Shown: one piece after another, positions 1-7,006 of the stretch
How positions within the stretch are numbered: position 1 is the first letter of the stretch
Layout: every line of letters starts with the position of its first letter
Assembly: GCA_024405235.1 (NCBI GenBank)
Contig: JAKSPA010000017.1
Span: 1-14,025, forward strand
Reading direction: 5' to 3'
DNA length: 14,025 bases
Source of the DNA: Lentisphaeria bacterium
GTDB taxonomy: Bacteria; Verrucomicrobiota; Lentisphaeria; Oligosphaerales; Oligosphaeraceae
Notes under the pieces: generated by a model
Seen by the model: only the letters and a program-made list of their open reading frames with translations
What the model was told of the DNA's origin: nothing
Databases searched by the model: none
Translations under genes and position numbers: made by a program

Positions 1-315
1 GATGCATATAAGAAGGACCGCCGCGCTGCCAAGATCCTTTGCGCGCTTCGCCAGCGGATGAATGCCTGGCGAAGCCAGATCGACAACGTCCTCTATGGCC
101 GTATTCAGCACCTCCGTCGTCGGCAGAAGCAGCCAGCACAGCGTCAGCAGCACCCCCCAGAAGACATCCAGGCCGGGCAGCGTCCAAGCCAATGCGACGG
201 CAACAACTCCGATGACCAGTTCCTGCCTGAACGCCACTCCATGAAACATTTCAGCCAATCCCTCCAGAGAAAAGCCGAACGCACGAAAAATGTGCTTTAT
301 GCCTAGAAAATCCAT
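1..315 (-). CDS. dgkA: Diacylglycerol kinase (DgkA family), 3' end cut off by window edge
   Basis: Small integral-membrane lipid kinase that phosphorylates diacylglycerol (or undecaprenol in some members) at the inner membrane and so recycles lipid by-products of envelope synthesis. Reading leftwards from ATG at 313-315 gives 105 codons with no stop before the edge; E. coli DgkA has 122 residues, so about 15-20 are missing. Visible are the AFRQE motif (28-32), two hydrophobic segments (about 33-49 and 52-65), the family core E68, N71, E75, D79 in TEVLNTAIEDVVD, and RAKDLGSAAV (91-100) leading into the third helix. The position matching E. coli Glu28, a metal ligand normally written NE(x)AFRQE, is Gly26 here. 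The start lies 19 nt beyond the stop of the protease gene, so the two are probably cotranscribed. No Shine-Dalgarno is visible. The family call is firm; the lipid substrate is not. Confidence 0.93.
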   Translation of the reverse strand, partial: MDFLGIKHIFRAFGFSLEGLAEMFHGVAFRQELVIGVVAVALAWTLPGLDVFWGVLLTLCWLLLPTTEVLNTAIEDVVDLASPGIHPLAKRAKDLGSAAVLLICI

Positions 316-334
316 GATGAAAAAGTATTCGACG

Positions 335-1714
335 TCAATTCAACTGAAGCCTTCCGACTTCCACGGGAATCTTCACGCTCGTGAAATAGAAGACCGCCTG
401 ACAGAAATCGCCGGCACGACTTCCGCGAAGCGCTTCCGCAACCTGCTTAAGCGTCGGATAATCTTGTCCAGCGAACTGCAGTAATATATCACCCCTGCGA
501 AGAACCTGACGCCACTGCGCCTCCTGAACACCGAATGACGGCTCGTCTTTTACTTCGCTGAGAACAAGCCCCTTCTGCTCTTGACGAAGCCGCATGGCGC
601 TACGCAATTGCGGTGTGAGTTCCACAAGCTCCATGCCGAGGCGCGTGCCAACCAACATCGCATCCGATTGGCTCTCGAGCTTGACGGCGTGGCTGCCGTC
701 CGCCGTCGTCAACACGATTTCGTCTCCTGCATGTTTGTTGAATACAAGCCGTCCGAAATCCAACGGACGATTGACCGCCTTGCCATCCACTGCGAGCACC
801 ACGTCGCCCGTCTTGATGCCAGCCTTGGAAAGCGGCGATTCGGCTAGGACATCAGGAAGCACGACACCATTTTCATTGCCCTCGGCGACAATTCCGCTTG
901 GCATCAGTCCCATATACGCATCGGAGAAATGCGATGGTTTCAGCCAATAGGAGAGGAAGTCTTCGATATGAGACAGTGGAATTGCGAAACCGATGCCCTG
1001 CGCATCCGCACGGATTGCCTGGTTGATGCCGACAAGCTTGCCATCAAGATTGACAAGCGGACCGCCTGAATTGCCTGGATTGATCGCGGCGTCAGTCTGA
1101 ATCAGATTTTCGAAATAGACATCACCCTCCTGGAAGGAGCGGTTCAGCGCGGAAAGGACGCCCGTGGAAACCGATTGTCCGAGACCGAATGGATTTCCGA
1201 TCGCGATGACGGTTTCACCGAGATAGAGATCACCTGTGGCGGCGAATTCAGCCGACGCCAGTTCTGGCAATTCGCCTTGCAGCTGAAGCAGGCAGAGATC
1301 GTTGTCCACATCATAGCCGAGAACATGCGCCGACAAAGAGGTGCCATCCCACATCTGCACGGTTATGTCGCTTGCGCGGCGGACGACGTGATAGTTGGTG
1401 ACGACCAGTCCGCTTGGATCGATGATTACTCCGGAGCCCAGCGGCGAGAATTTCGTGAAAACTCGTCTTGGCTGACTGAAGAAATCAGTGAAGAAGATTG
1501 CGAACGGATCGTTGATCTGAATGATCTGCTGCGTGGTACCGATGCTGACGACCCACGGAAGCGCCTTGCGGACAGCCTTCACCGTCGGTGTCATCCGTTC
1601 TGCGGATGGCGCAGGAATCGGCGCTGCGGAAAGCGAGACTTGCAAAAACGCCAAGGCAAGAAGAGAAGCGCAAATGCGGATGAAGTGATTGTATTTCATT
1701 TTTCTGAAAGGCAT
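335..1714 (-). CDS. htrA: HtrA/Deg-type periplasmic serine protease with two PDZ domains
   Basis: Envelope quality-control protease that degrades or holds misfolded periplasmic proteins. From ATG 1712-1714 it is 459 aa, the usual DegP/DegQ size. Residues 6-30 look like a signal peptide (KYNHFIRI then a hydrophobic core ending SLSA-AP). The trypsin-like domain carries the triad His109 (TNYHVV), Asp139 (DVDNDLCLL) and Ser216 (NPGNSGGP). PDZ1 spans about 267-347, and a more divergent PDZ2 about 358-450. An upstream in-frame ATG at 1804 is rejected because it lies upstream of the predicted promoter and would bury the signal peptide. ATG 1697-1699 (MKYNHF) is an equally plausible start, giving 454 aa. 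An ECF/sigma-E-like promoter lies at 1746-1773. dgkA follows after 19 nt. The symbol is used in the family sense; DegP versus DegQ cannot be decided. Confidence 0.95.
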   Translation of the reverse strand: MPFRKMKYNHFIRICASLLALAFLQVSLSAAPIPAPSAERMTPTVKAVRKALPWVVSIGTTQQIIQINDPFAIFFTDFFSQPRRVFTKFSPLGSGVIIDPSGLVVTNYHVVRRASDITVQMWDGTSLSAHVLGYDVDNDLCLLQLQGELPELASAEFAATGDLYLGETVIAIGNPFGLGQSVSTGVLSALNRSFQEGDVYFENLIQTDAAINPGNSGGPLVNLDGKLVGINQAIRADAQGIGFAIPLSHIEDFLSYWLKPSHFSDAYMGLMPSGIVAEGNENGVVLPDVLAESPLSKAGIKTGDVVLAVDGKAVNRPLDFGRLVFNKHAGDEIVLTTADGSHAVKLESQSDAMLVGTRLGMELVELTPQLRSAMRLRQEQKGLVLSEVKDEPSFGVQEAQWRQVLRRGDILLQFAGQDYPTLKQVAEALRGSRAGDFCQAVFYFTSVKIPVEVGRLQLN

Positions 1715-1745
1715 GATGGTTGATTCTCTAGTTCCAACTATCGCT

Positions 1746-1773
1746 ATAGACCACTTTACATCACGCAAGTTCC
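1746..1773 (-). promoter_or_regulatory. ECF/sigma-E-like promoter of the HtrA-type protease gene
   Basis: On the minus strand GGAACTT (1767-1773) is followed after 15 nt by GTCTAT (1746-1751). The known RpoE consensus is GGAACTT, about 15-17 nt, then a GTCTAA-like -10. Transcription would start near 1739, giving a leader of about 25 nt to ATG 1714 or 40 nt to ATG 1699. The gene behind it is an HtrA/DegP-type protease, the classical target of such promoters. This is motif matching plus context; no sigma factor gene is in the window. Confidence 0.6.
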
Positions 1774-1807
1774 AACAAAAACAGAAATATGCCGCATGGC
1801 ACACCTG

Positions 1808-1816
1808 CCCCCCCCC
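1808..1816. repeat. Run of nine cytosines between deacetylase and protease genes
   Basis: Nine consecutive C (G on the transcribed strand) sit between the deacetylase stop (1832-1834) and the protease promoter (1746-1773). Such a tract is prone to slippage, but here it lies outside coding sequence and upstream of the promoter elements. No function can be assigned. Confidence 0.8.
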
Positions 1817-1831
1817 TCACTCCCACATGGC

Positions 1832-2635
1832 CTAGATTTCCAGCAGTTCGCCTGGTTTCACGGAGAGTTTTCTCCCGCCATTCAAATCGAACCAGATCTC
1901 CGTAGCGGTAGGATTATAGACACGCGACAGATCCGCCGTGAGAACAAGGCTCCGCATTGCCTCTATGTATGCATGGATCTCGCCGTTTGTCGCATACCAT
2001 GTTTCGTCGTCCTTTGGCAACGCCTCGCAGATTTCGTCCAGCAGATTCCAATTGTTGTTGTCATTGAATTCGTAGCTATGCCCCCAGATATAGAAAAGCG
2101 ACAGAGGATATCTGCATGCCTTGAAGTTATCCATAAGCGCCATCGCGCCGCTGTGGTGGCAGCTCGGAGACCACTCCAGCCATTTTTGCGGCAGGTTGAA
2201 TCTGCCCGTGGAGGCAACAGAGCGGCTATAGACGATGCCTGCGGCCTTCAGTTCGTCAATGACCATCTCGTTCCATGTGCCGAATGGATACGCCATTCCT
2301 GTAACTGGATAACCGACCAGTTTCTCCAGAATCCGACGATCTTCCATGACCTCCGCCAGAACCTGCCCCTTGTTGCAACGATCCAGGAAGGGATGATGCG
2401 GACAATGGACCGCCACTTCGTGCCCCTTGTAAAGTTCGGCGAACTCCTCAAGACGCAGATGGCGGACATTCGCCTCGTTCGAGGCATAGGCGGTGCACAG
2501 ATTGAATGTGCCCTTCATGCCATAGCGATTCAGACGCTTGATGACTTCACGGTCATAAATCTGTCCGTCGTCGTAGCTGAAAGTGACGGCACGGGATTTC
2601 CCCTGCGGATACAGCCATGTGATGTTGTTCAACAT
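1832..2635 (-). CDS. Polysaccharide deacetylase (NodB/carbohydrate esterase 4 type)
   Basis: Predicted metal-dependent hydrolase removing N- or O-acetyl groups from a carbohydrate. From ATG 2633-2635 it is 267 aa. The NodB motifs are present: TFSYDDG with Asp22-Asp23 (base and metal ligand), the metal histidines in HCPHHP (His77 and His81), MAYPFGTWN (about 114-122), and a late IWGHSYEF with His186 as the likely catalytic acid. There is no signal peptide or membrane segment, so a cytoplasmic location or small soluble substrate is possible. An upstream in-frame ATG at 2665 is less likely, because the purine-rich AGGAAGAGAGAGA just before 2635 fits a ribosome-binding region. The gene lies directly downstream of a strong terminator hairpin, so it may need its own promoter; a weak sigma-E-like match overlaps that hairpin. 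Substrate unknown. Confidence 0.9.
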   Translation of the reverse strand: MLNNITWLYPQGKSRAVTFSYDDGQIYDREVIKRLNRYGMKGTFNLCTAYASNEANVRHLRLEEFAELYKGHEVAVHCPHHPFLDRCNKGQVLAEVMEDRRILEKLVGYPVTGMAYPFGTWNEMVIDELKAAGIVYSRSVASTGRFNLPQKWLEWSPSCHHSGAMALMDNFKACRYPLSLFYIWGHSYEFNDNNNWNLLDEICEALPKDDETWYATNGEIHAYIEAMRSLVLTADLSRVYNPTATEIWFDLNGGRKLSVKPGELLEI

Positions 2636-2663
2636 TGTTCTCTCTCTTCCTATGATTTCATAC

Positions 2664-2717
2664 AAAAAAAGGACTGTTGCATCACTTGGAAAGTTCCTGC
2701 AACAGTCCCCTTTTTTT
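2664..2717 (-). terminator. Rho-independent terminator after the sodium:solute symporter gene
   Basis: A perfect 11-bp inverted repeat, GGACTGTTGCA (2671-2681) and TGCAACAGTCC (2698-2708), encloses a 16-nt loop. It is flanked by seven A (2664-2670) and seven T (2711-2717). Read leftwards, it lies 20 nt after the symporter stop and ends in a T7 tract, an ideal intrinsic terminator. The symmetric flanks could let it work in both directions, but no rightward gene ends here. Confidence 0.9.
2669..2697 (-). promoter_or_regulatory. Possible sigma-E-like promoter overlapping the terminator hairpin
   Basis: On the minus strand GGAACTT (2691-2697, in the hairpin loop) is followed after 16 nt by GTCCTT (2669-2674, in the descending arm and T tract). 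The -35 is identical to that of the protease promoter at 1767-1773, but the -10 is a poorer match. Transcription would begin about 30 nt before the deacetylase ATG at 2635. Overlap with the hairpin makes chance a real alternative. Confidence 0.3.
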
Positions 2718-2728
2718 GCGTTTAACTA

Positions 2729-5173
2729 TTATTTGTTTTCAGACTTTTCGCTCTCCTCCTGCGCAATCGTGTCGCCAAGGCTGACGTTGCCTTCGACACG
2801 GCCGTTGTCCAGCTCATTGACATTCTTGCGCTTCTCAAGAGTCTTGAAGAGGTCGATGATGCCGAGGAAACCGCCGATGCCGTACCAGACTGCGGTGATT
2901 GCGGCGATGATACCAGGCACAATCAGCTGAACGACAAGGAAGTAGTAGCCCCACCACTTAACGGAGCAGGCTCCCATGCCTCTGCTGATACGATAGACGT
3001 TGTAGATTGCCACGCCAACGAAGCAGATAAGGAAGCTGTAGATGAAGGAATGCGCAAACAGAGCATACGAAATGACCTTGTCGCCTTTGGTATATTCCGG
3101 AGTGATTCCGATGATGGTCTTGAAGATTCCCTTGAAGCTCCAGTCATGGCTGAGATTCTTGTGCTCGTTGGGATCCGCATATTCGCCACGATGCAGCATA
3201 CGGTCCATGTTGAACGGGACCTTGCAGGTGCAGTAGGAAACCACGATGTAGAGAAGAATCGTGGAGACGTTGGCGAAGAAGTTGAACTCGACAGAGTTGA
3301 CAGGGAAGTTGATCGGGTGCATCTTCCAGACAATCCAAGTGCCGAAAGGAGCGCTCAGAATGTGGAGCGCCTTGTCGCAGAACTCCACCATGTCGGCCTT
3401 CTCAAGGAAGGGATAGACATAGTCGGCCCAGTTGCGCTGCAGCAGGATGTAGGCGAAGCTCATGAGCATGCCAGTCACAAGGGCCGTCCATGCGGCCTGT
3501 GTGGTTCCCTTCTTCCAGTAGAGGCCGAAGACCATGACAGGGCAGCAGCCCGCCAGCCACATCGCGGTGGCCATCTGCACGAAGAACTGGATGTAGTCCA
3601 ACTGCGACATGTATTTGGAACCGAAGAAGAAGAAGACGCCGATGGCGATTGCCACCCAGCGGATCATCCAGATGTGCTGTTTTGGCGTAAGGCCCTTGGG
3701 CAGGAATGGCAGGATGCAGTCCTGCGCGATTGTCAGCGTTGCACTGAAGATACGTGAATCGTCGGTGGAAAGCATTGCCATGAACAGCAGCAGACAGAAC
3801 GCGCCGAAGAGACCTGTAGGCAGAAGGCTTCTCATGGTGACGGAGAGGCTCATCTGATTGAAAAGCGTGCGGCACTGCTTGAAGAGGTCGTTCGCCTCAC
3901 CCTCCGCGTCGATGATCGCCTTGCGATTGGCTTCGACCTCTGCATCGGTAAGCTGTACGCCCGCGTGCTGTTCCTCCAACTGTGCCTTCTTCGCATTCAC
4001 GCGGTCGGCGGTAAGGGTCTTGTGGATATGTTCCAGATACTCGGTATCCATGTTGTACTCCTGCGAGAACGGAGCATCCACGCCTGGCTCGTGAACCATC
4101 GGCGGAATATTGTTGATTGTGTCCTTGACGGCCACGAGAGTATCTGCATACTTGGCATCCTTGAGCACATCGCTTGCAACGCGCGTCGCAAGATCGTGGC
4201 GCACCTGCGCAGCCTCCTTGGAGAAGTGCCTGTGGTTCAGGAAGGTGATGAGGCAGATTGCGACCAGCATGTAGAAGATGTCCATGAGCGCGCCACGCCA
4301 TTGTGCAAGAATAGAAGCCATCTTCTGCTCGTGGGCGGATTTCGCCGCCGTGGTATTGCCTGCGCCAATCCATGAAGCCGCATGGAAGATTCTGTTGAAG
4401 GCAACCACGATGACCATCGTGAACATGTTGAAATCCCTGAGTTTCGCGATATCGAAGGGATTCAGGAAGCTCTCGCCTGCGGCACGGTCCTGGACAACAG
4501 GAATGATCTCATTGGACCATGAGAACTTGCAAAGAAGGAAGATGACGAAGCAGACTAGCAGTGGATAGTGCACAAGGCCCTGGAGCGTATCCGTGACAAT
4601 GATGGACAGCGTTCCGCCGAAGCAGATGAGCAGGATAGCCAGCGTGAGGAAGAAAATCATCAGGAATTCGAAAGTGGGAATGCTCATGCCGAGGAACGGG
4701 AAGCGGTCAGGCAGATTCAGCATTCGGATGAAGAAGCGCGCCGCCAGAGAGGGCATGATCATGTTCGCAAGAATCTCGGCCAGCGAACGCAGAGCCGCCG
4801 CGAATATTCTGAACTTTCGGCTGTATCGCATTTCAAGGAACTGTCCAAGACTCATGGCCTTGGTTTCGCGGAAACGATATGTGATGAAGCCCGTCAGCGA
4901 GAGGACGAGTCCCAACGGCGCCATGAGGTTGCTCCAGAAGGCCAGAGCGAAACCAGTCTGATATTTGATCTCTATATATGTCAGAAGAGCAATGATGGAC
5001 AAGGCGTTCGCCGCATCACCCATGTTGATGACATAACGTCCGCAAACGCGGCCAGCCGCAAGGAAGTCACTCACACCGCGAACATAACGGCGCGAATAAA
5101 ATCCCATATACATAACAAATGCGACCGGTATGACAACAATCAACCAGTCAATCCAAGACATGTAACTGCCCAT
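2729..5173 (-). CDS. Sodium:solute symporter (SSS family), long form with central insertion
   Basis: Sodium-coupled secondary transporter of the inner membrane; substrate not predictable. 814 aa, against roughly 450-600 for typical members. Many hydrophobic helices are visible from residue 8 on. The conserved MLSTDDSRIFSATLTIAQD segment (467-485) corresponds to the family helix contributing to sodium binding. Between helices near 296-312 and 450-468 lies a charged, mostly hydrophilic insert of about 130 residues (316-445), rich in Ala, Glu, Lys and Asp. Two further helices (about 700-725 and 740-775) precede a charged cytoplasmic tail with NELDNGRVEG (786-795). Start ATG 5171-5173 is supported by AAGGA (5180-5184) with a 6-nt spacer. 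The gene begins 92 nt after lpxD and ends before a strong terminator, so it is either alone or the last gene of the lpxD transcript. Confidence 0.93.
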   Translation of the reverse strand: MGSYMSWIDWLIVVIPVAFVMYMGFYSRRYVRGVSDFLAAGRVCGRYVINMGDAANALSIIALLTYIEIKYQTGFALAFWSNLMAPLGLVLSLTGFITYRFRETKAMSLGQFLEMRYSRKFRIFAAALRSLAEILANMIMPSLAARFFIRMLNLPDRFPFLGMSIPTFEFLMIFFLTLAILLICFGGTLSIIVTDTLQGLVHYPLLVCFVIFLLCKFSWSNEIIPVVQDRAAGESFLNPFDIAKLRDFNMFTMVIVVAFNRIFHAASWIGAGNTTAAKSAHEQKMASILAQWRGALMDIFYMLVAICLITFLNHRHFSKEAAQVRHDLATRVASDVLKDAKYADTLVAVKDTINNIPPMVHEPGVDAPFSQEYNMDTEYLEHIHKTLTADRVNAKKAQLEEQHAGVQLTDAEVEANRKAIIDAEGEANDLFKQCRTLFNQMSLSVTMRSLLPTGLFGAFCLLLFMAMLSTDDSRIFSATLTIAQDCILPFLPKGLTPKQHIWMIRWVAIAIGVFFFFGSKYMSQLDYIQFFVQMATAMWLAGCCPVMVFGLYWKKGTTQAAWTALVTGMLMSFAYILLQRNWADYVYPFLEKADMVEFCDKALHILSAPFGTWIVWKMHPINFPVNSVEFNFFANVSTILLYIVVSYCTCKVPFNMDRMLHRGEYADPNEHKNLSHDWSFKGIFKTIIGITPEYTKGDKVISYALFAHSFIYSFLICFVGVAIYNVYRISRGMGACSVKWWGYYFLVVQLIVPGIIAAITAVWYGIGGFLGIIDLFKTLEKRKNVNELDNGRVEGNVSLGDTIAQEESEKSENK

Positions 5174-5265
5174 TTTGTTTCCTTTGTTTTGTTGGTTATT
5201 TAGTCAAAATTTTGGTTAAATTTAATCCCCCCTCCGAATTTTTCCCGACAGAAAATCAATTTTTT
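5174..5265 (-). other. AT-rich gap between lpxD and the symporter gene
   Basis: These 92 bases hold the symporter ribosome-binding site (AAGGA, 5180-5184) and a 10-bp palindrome CAAAATTTTG (5205-5214). I found no convincing intrinsic terminator for lpxD; read leftwards, the homopolymer after its stop is A, not T. I also found no -35/-10 pair with proper spacing. Readthrough from lpxD or an unrecognised promoter are both possible. Confidence 0.5.
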
Positions 5266-6294
5266 TTAAATTCCCGCTTGCTTGACCAGCGCCTTAACCT
5301 GCTGACTGAGCGCTTCAAGCTGCTTGAGAAGCATCTTCTCCTTCGCGAAGGCACGGCGATCAACGGCAGGCGTCCCCATGAGGACCGAACCAGGCATTGT
5401 GTCTTTCGTGATACCTGACTGCGCCATGACTATGGTGCCGTCGCCGATGCGGAGATGTCCCGACACGCCAGCCTGGCCCGCGAGAATGACGCCGTTGCCG
5501 ATATGAGTGCTTCCTGCAACGCCGCTCTGCGCGACCAGAATGCATGCGCGGCCGATTTCGACATTGTGGCCGACCTGCACAAGATTGTCGATCTTCGTGC
5601 CAGCCTGAATCCACGTACGTCCGAAACGCGCCCTGTCAACAGTCGAATTGGCGCCGATTTCGACATCGTCGTCCAACTGCACGATGCCGACCTGCGGAAT
5701 CTTCTCGTGTCCTGCAGGACCAGATTTGTAGCCAAAACCATCTGCGCCGATGACGACGCCAGGATGCAGAATCACGCGATTGCCGATGATGCAGCGTTCG
5801 CGGATGACGACATTGGGATAGAAGAGACATCCTGCGCCGACCTGCGTGTCGCGTCCGATATAGACATTCGGCAGAATCACCGTCTCTTCGCCGATCGTCG
5901 CACCAGCTTCGATGACCGCGCCTGCGCCGATGTGGCAGGAGGCAGGGACGTTGACGCCATCGGCGATCACTGCGCTCGCATGGATGCCAGGAGCGTATTT
6001 GACAGGAGGCGGCGTAAAGGCCAGAATCACCGCCGTGAAGGCGTTGGAGGGATCCTGGCAGACGATCCATGCCCTGCCCTCTGCAGGAGCCTCAGTGTAG
6101 TTTTCGGGAACCAGCACGACTCCCGCACGCGAATTCGGAACCTGCTCGCGATATTTGTCGTTGCCCAAAAACGCGACGTCGCTCTCGGTGGATTCGGCCA
6201 GCGACGCAACGCCCTGAAGCATTCTGCTGCAATTGCCGACAATGCGGCCATTCACCAGCGCCGCAATCTCATCTACGCTCTTCTGTATCAGCAT
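5266..6294 (-). CDS. lpxD: UDP-3-O-acylglucosamine N-acyltransferase LpxD
   Basis: Third step of lipid A synthesis: transfers a 3-hydroxyacyl chain from acyl-ACP to the 2-amino group of UDP-3-O-acylglucosamine in the cytoplasm. From ATG 6292-6294 it is 342 aa, the normal LpxD length (E. coli 341). An N-terminal nucleotide-binding domain (about 1-100) is followed by a left-handed beta-helix of hexapeptide repeats from about residue 107 (for example AVIEAGATIGEETVILPNVYI). The catalytic His is His243 in QVGHNVEIG, followed by GVAGSTHIGNGVILAGQAGV. A short C-terminal helix ends the protein. A longer in-frame start at 6399 would add an Arg-rich stretch inside skp and is rejected in favour of ATG 6294, which has GGAGG six bases upstream. 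It lies 19 nt after skp, the common skp-lpxD order, but fabZ and lpxA do not follow. Confidence 0.97.
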   Translation of the reverse strand: MLIQKSVDEIAALVNGRIVGNCSRMLQGVASLAESTESDVAFLGNDKYREQVPNSRAGVVLVPENYTEAPAEGRAWIVCQDPSNAFTAVILAFTPPPVKYAPGIHASAVIADGVNVPASCHIGAGAVIEAGATIGEETVILPNVYIGRDTQVGAGCLFYPNVVIRERCIIGNRVILHPGVVIGADGFGYKSGPAGHEKIPQVGIVQLDDDVEIGANSTVDRARFGRTWIQAGTKIDNLVQVGHNVEIGRACILVAQSGVAGSTHIGNGVILAGQAGVSGHLRIGDGTIVMAQSGITKDTMPGSVLMGTPAVDRRAFAKEKMLLKQLEALSQQVKALVKQAGI

Positions 6295-6300
6295 ATCCTT

Positions 6301-6305
6301 CCTCC
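6301..6305 (-). promoter_or_regulatory. Ribosome-binding site of lpxD (GGAGG)
   Basis: GGAGG on the minus strand, six bases before ATG 6294, in the 19-nt gap after skp. It fixes the lpxD start and rules out the longer in-frame start inside skp. Confidence 0.85.
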
Positions 6306-6313
6306 ATGAAACG

Positions 6314-6868
6314 CTACTGTTGCTGCTTCTGCGCGGCCGCCTTCTGCAGCGATGCCAGTTTCGCCTGAGATTCTTCCTTTTCCTTCTCGTGACCAGCATT
6401 GCTGATCTTCACGAAAGCGTCGGTCATCTCCTTGTCCTTTGGATAGACGAGCAGCACAGGCACGCGATTCATCGTGCGTCCGGAGACCTCGTAAATGACA
6501 TCGATGCCGTTGTCGGCGGCGTATTTCGCCACCTGCGCCTGAAGATCCTCAACGATTGCAAGAGTCGCATTCTGCTGATTGCTCTCTATCTCGGCTGTCA
6601 CGCGCTGACGATACTGCATGATCTCGTCGTTCTTCTGCGCAAGGCGCTCTTCAAGAGCCTGTGCCTTCTGCGCGGCCGTCGCCTTCGCGCCGTCGCTAAG
6701 AAGGACCTCGAAGCCTGTCATGAAATTCTGGCGCGCCTCCTCGAAGCGGATGTTTTCATTGACGGTCTTGTAATATGCATTGAAGACAGTCTCCATATTT
6801 ATATAGGCTACTGTCTCTGCAAAAATGCTTCCGACGGCAAATACCGTCGCAAAAAGAATCTTTTTCAT
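6314..6868 (-). CDS. skp: Periplasmic chaperone of the Skp/OmpH family
   Basis: Predicted periplasmic holdase that keeps unfolded outer-membrane proteins soluble on the way to the Bam complex. 184 aa, slightly longer than E. coli Skp (161). Signal peptide MKKILFATVFAVGSIFA (1-17), then the family's short beta strand ETVAYINMETVF. Next come two long charged helices (about 30-110) forming the coiled-coil arms, a strand region INDVIYEVS-like around 120-145, and a Lys/Gln/Ala-rich tail. Start ATG 6866-6868 has AGGAAA about ten bases upstream. It is followed after 19 nt by lpxD, the neighbour it has in many diderms, which supports the call. The upstream gap contains the repeats at 6900-7000. Sequence identity within this family is always low, so the call rests on architecture and neighbourhood. 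Confidence 0.9.
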   Translation of the reverse strand: MKKILFATVFAVGSIFAETVAYINMETVFNAYYKTVNENIRFEEARQNFMTGFEVLLSDGAKATAAQKAQALEERLAQKNDEIMQYRQRVTAEIESNQQNATLAIVEDLQAQVAKYAADNGIDVIYEVSGRTMNRVPVLLVYPKDKEMTDAFVKISNAGHEKEKEESQAKLASLQKAAAQKQQQ

Positions 6869-6899
6869 CGTTTTCTATTTCCTATTACCTAATTATTAG

Positions 6900-7000
6900 T
6901 TGTTGAATCAACAATTATTGAATCAACAATTATTGAATTCACAACGCCTCATGCCTTCATCAAGCCTTAAGCGTTGTGAATTAATTCTGCATTCTGCATT
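6900..7000. repeat. Intergenic cluster of direct and inverted repeats upstream of skp
   Basis: A 15-bp unit TTGAATCAACAATTA occurs twice in tandem (6903-6917, 6918-6932), with a degenerate third copy starting TTGAATTCACAA (6933-6947). The first copy is part of a perfect 7-1-7 palindrome (6900-6914). AATTCACAACGC (6936-6947) is repeated inverted as GCGTTGTGAATT (6971-6982) across a 23-nt loop. A heptamer ATTCTGC is repeated at 6984-6990 and 6991-6997. The hairpin could form in transcripts past the TRL-type gene, but there is no T tract after it. It may be a small mobile repeat or regulatory site; its origin cannot be told from one copy. Confidence 0.8.
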
Positions 7001-7006
7001 AAACGC

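Noticed and set aside
258..276. Truncation of the DgkA-type gene as a pseudogene
   Set aside because: The frame is intact up to the window edge; only the end of the window cuts it.
1781..1803. Possible terminator TGCC-ATGC-GGCA followed by T-rich sequence after the deacetylase gene (minus strand)
   Set aside because: The stem is only four base pairs and the T tract is interrupted and displaced.
1796..2725. Open frame of 309 codons on the plus strand opposite the deacetylase gene
   Set aside because: It is fully antisense to a gene with clear NodB motifs, shows no domain or signal I recognise, and is explained by codon bias of the opposite strand.
3050..3757. Open frame of 235 codons on the plus strand opposite the symporter gene
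   Set aside because: Antisense shadow with His/Glu/Asp-rich sequence lacking any recognisable fold or motif.
5455..6309. Open frame of 284 codons on the plus strand opposite lpxD
   Set aside because: Composition is repetitive Asp/Ala/Arg, which mirrors the hexapeptide repeats of lpxD on the other strand; no ribosome site.
6903..6947. Short CRISPR-like tandem array
   Set aside because: Units are 15 bp, directly adjacent without spacers, and no cas genes are present.
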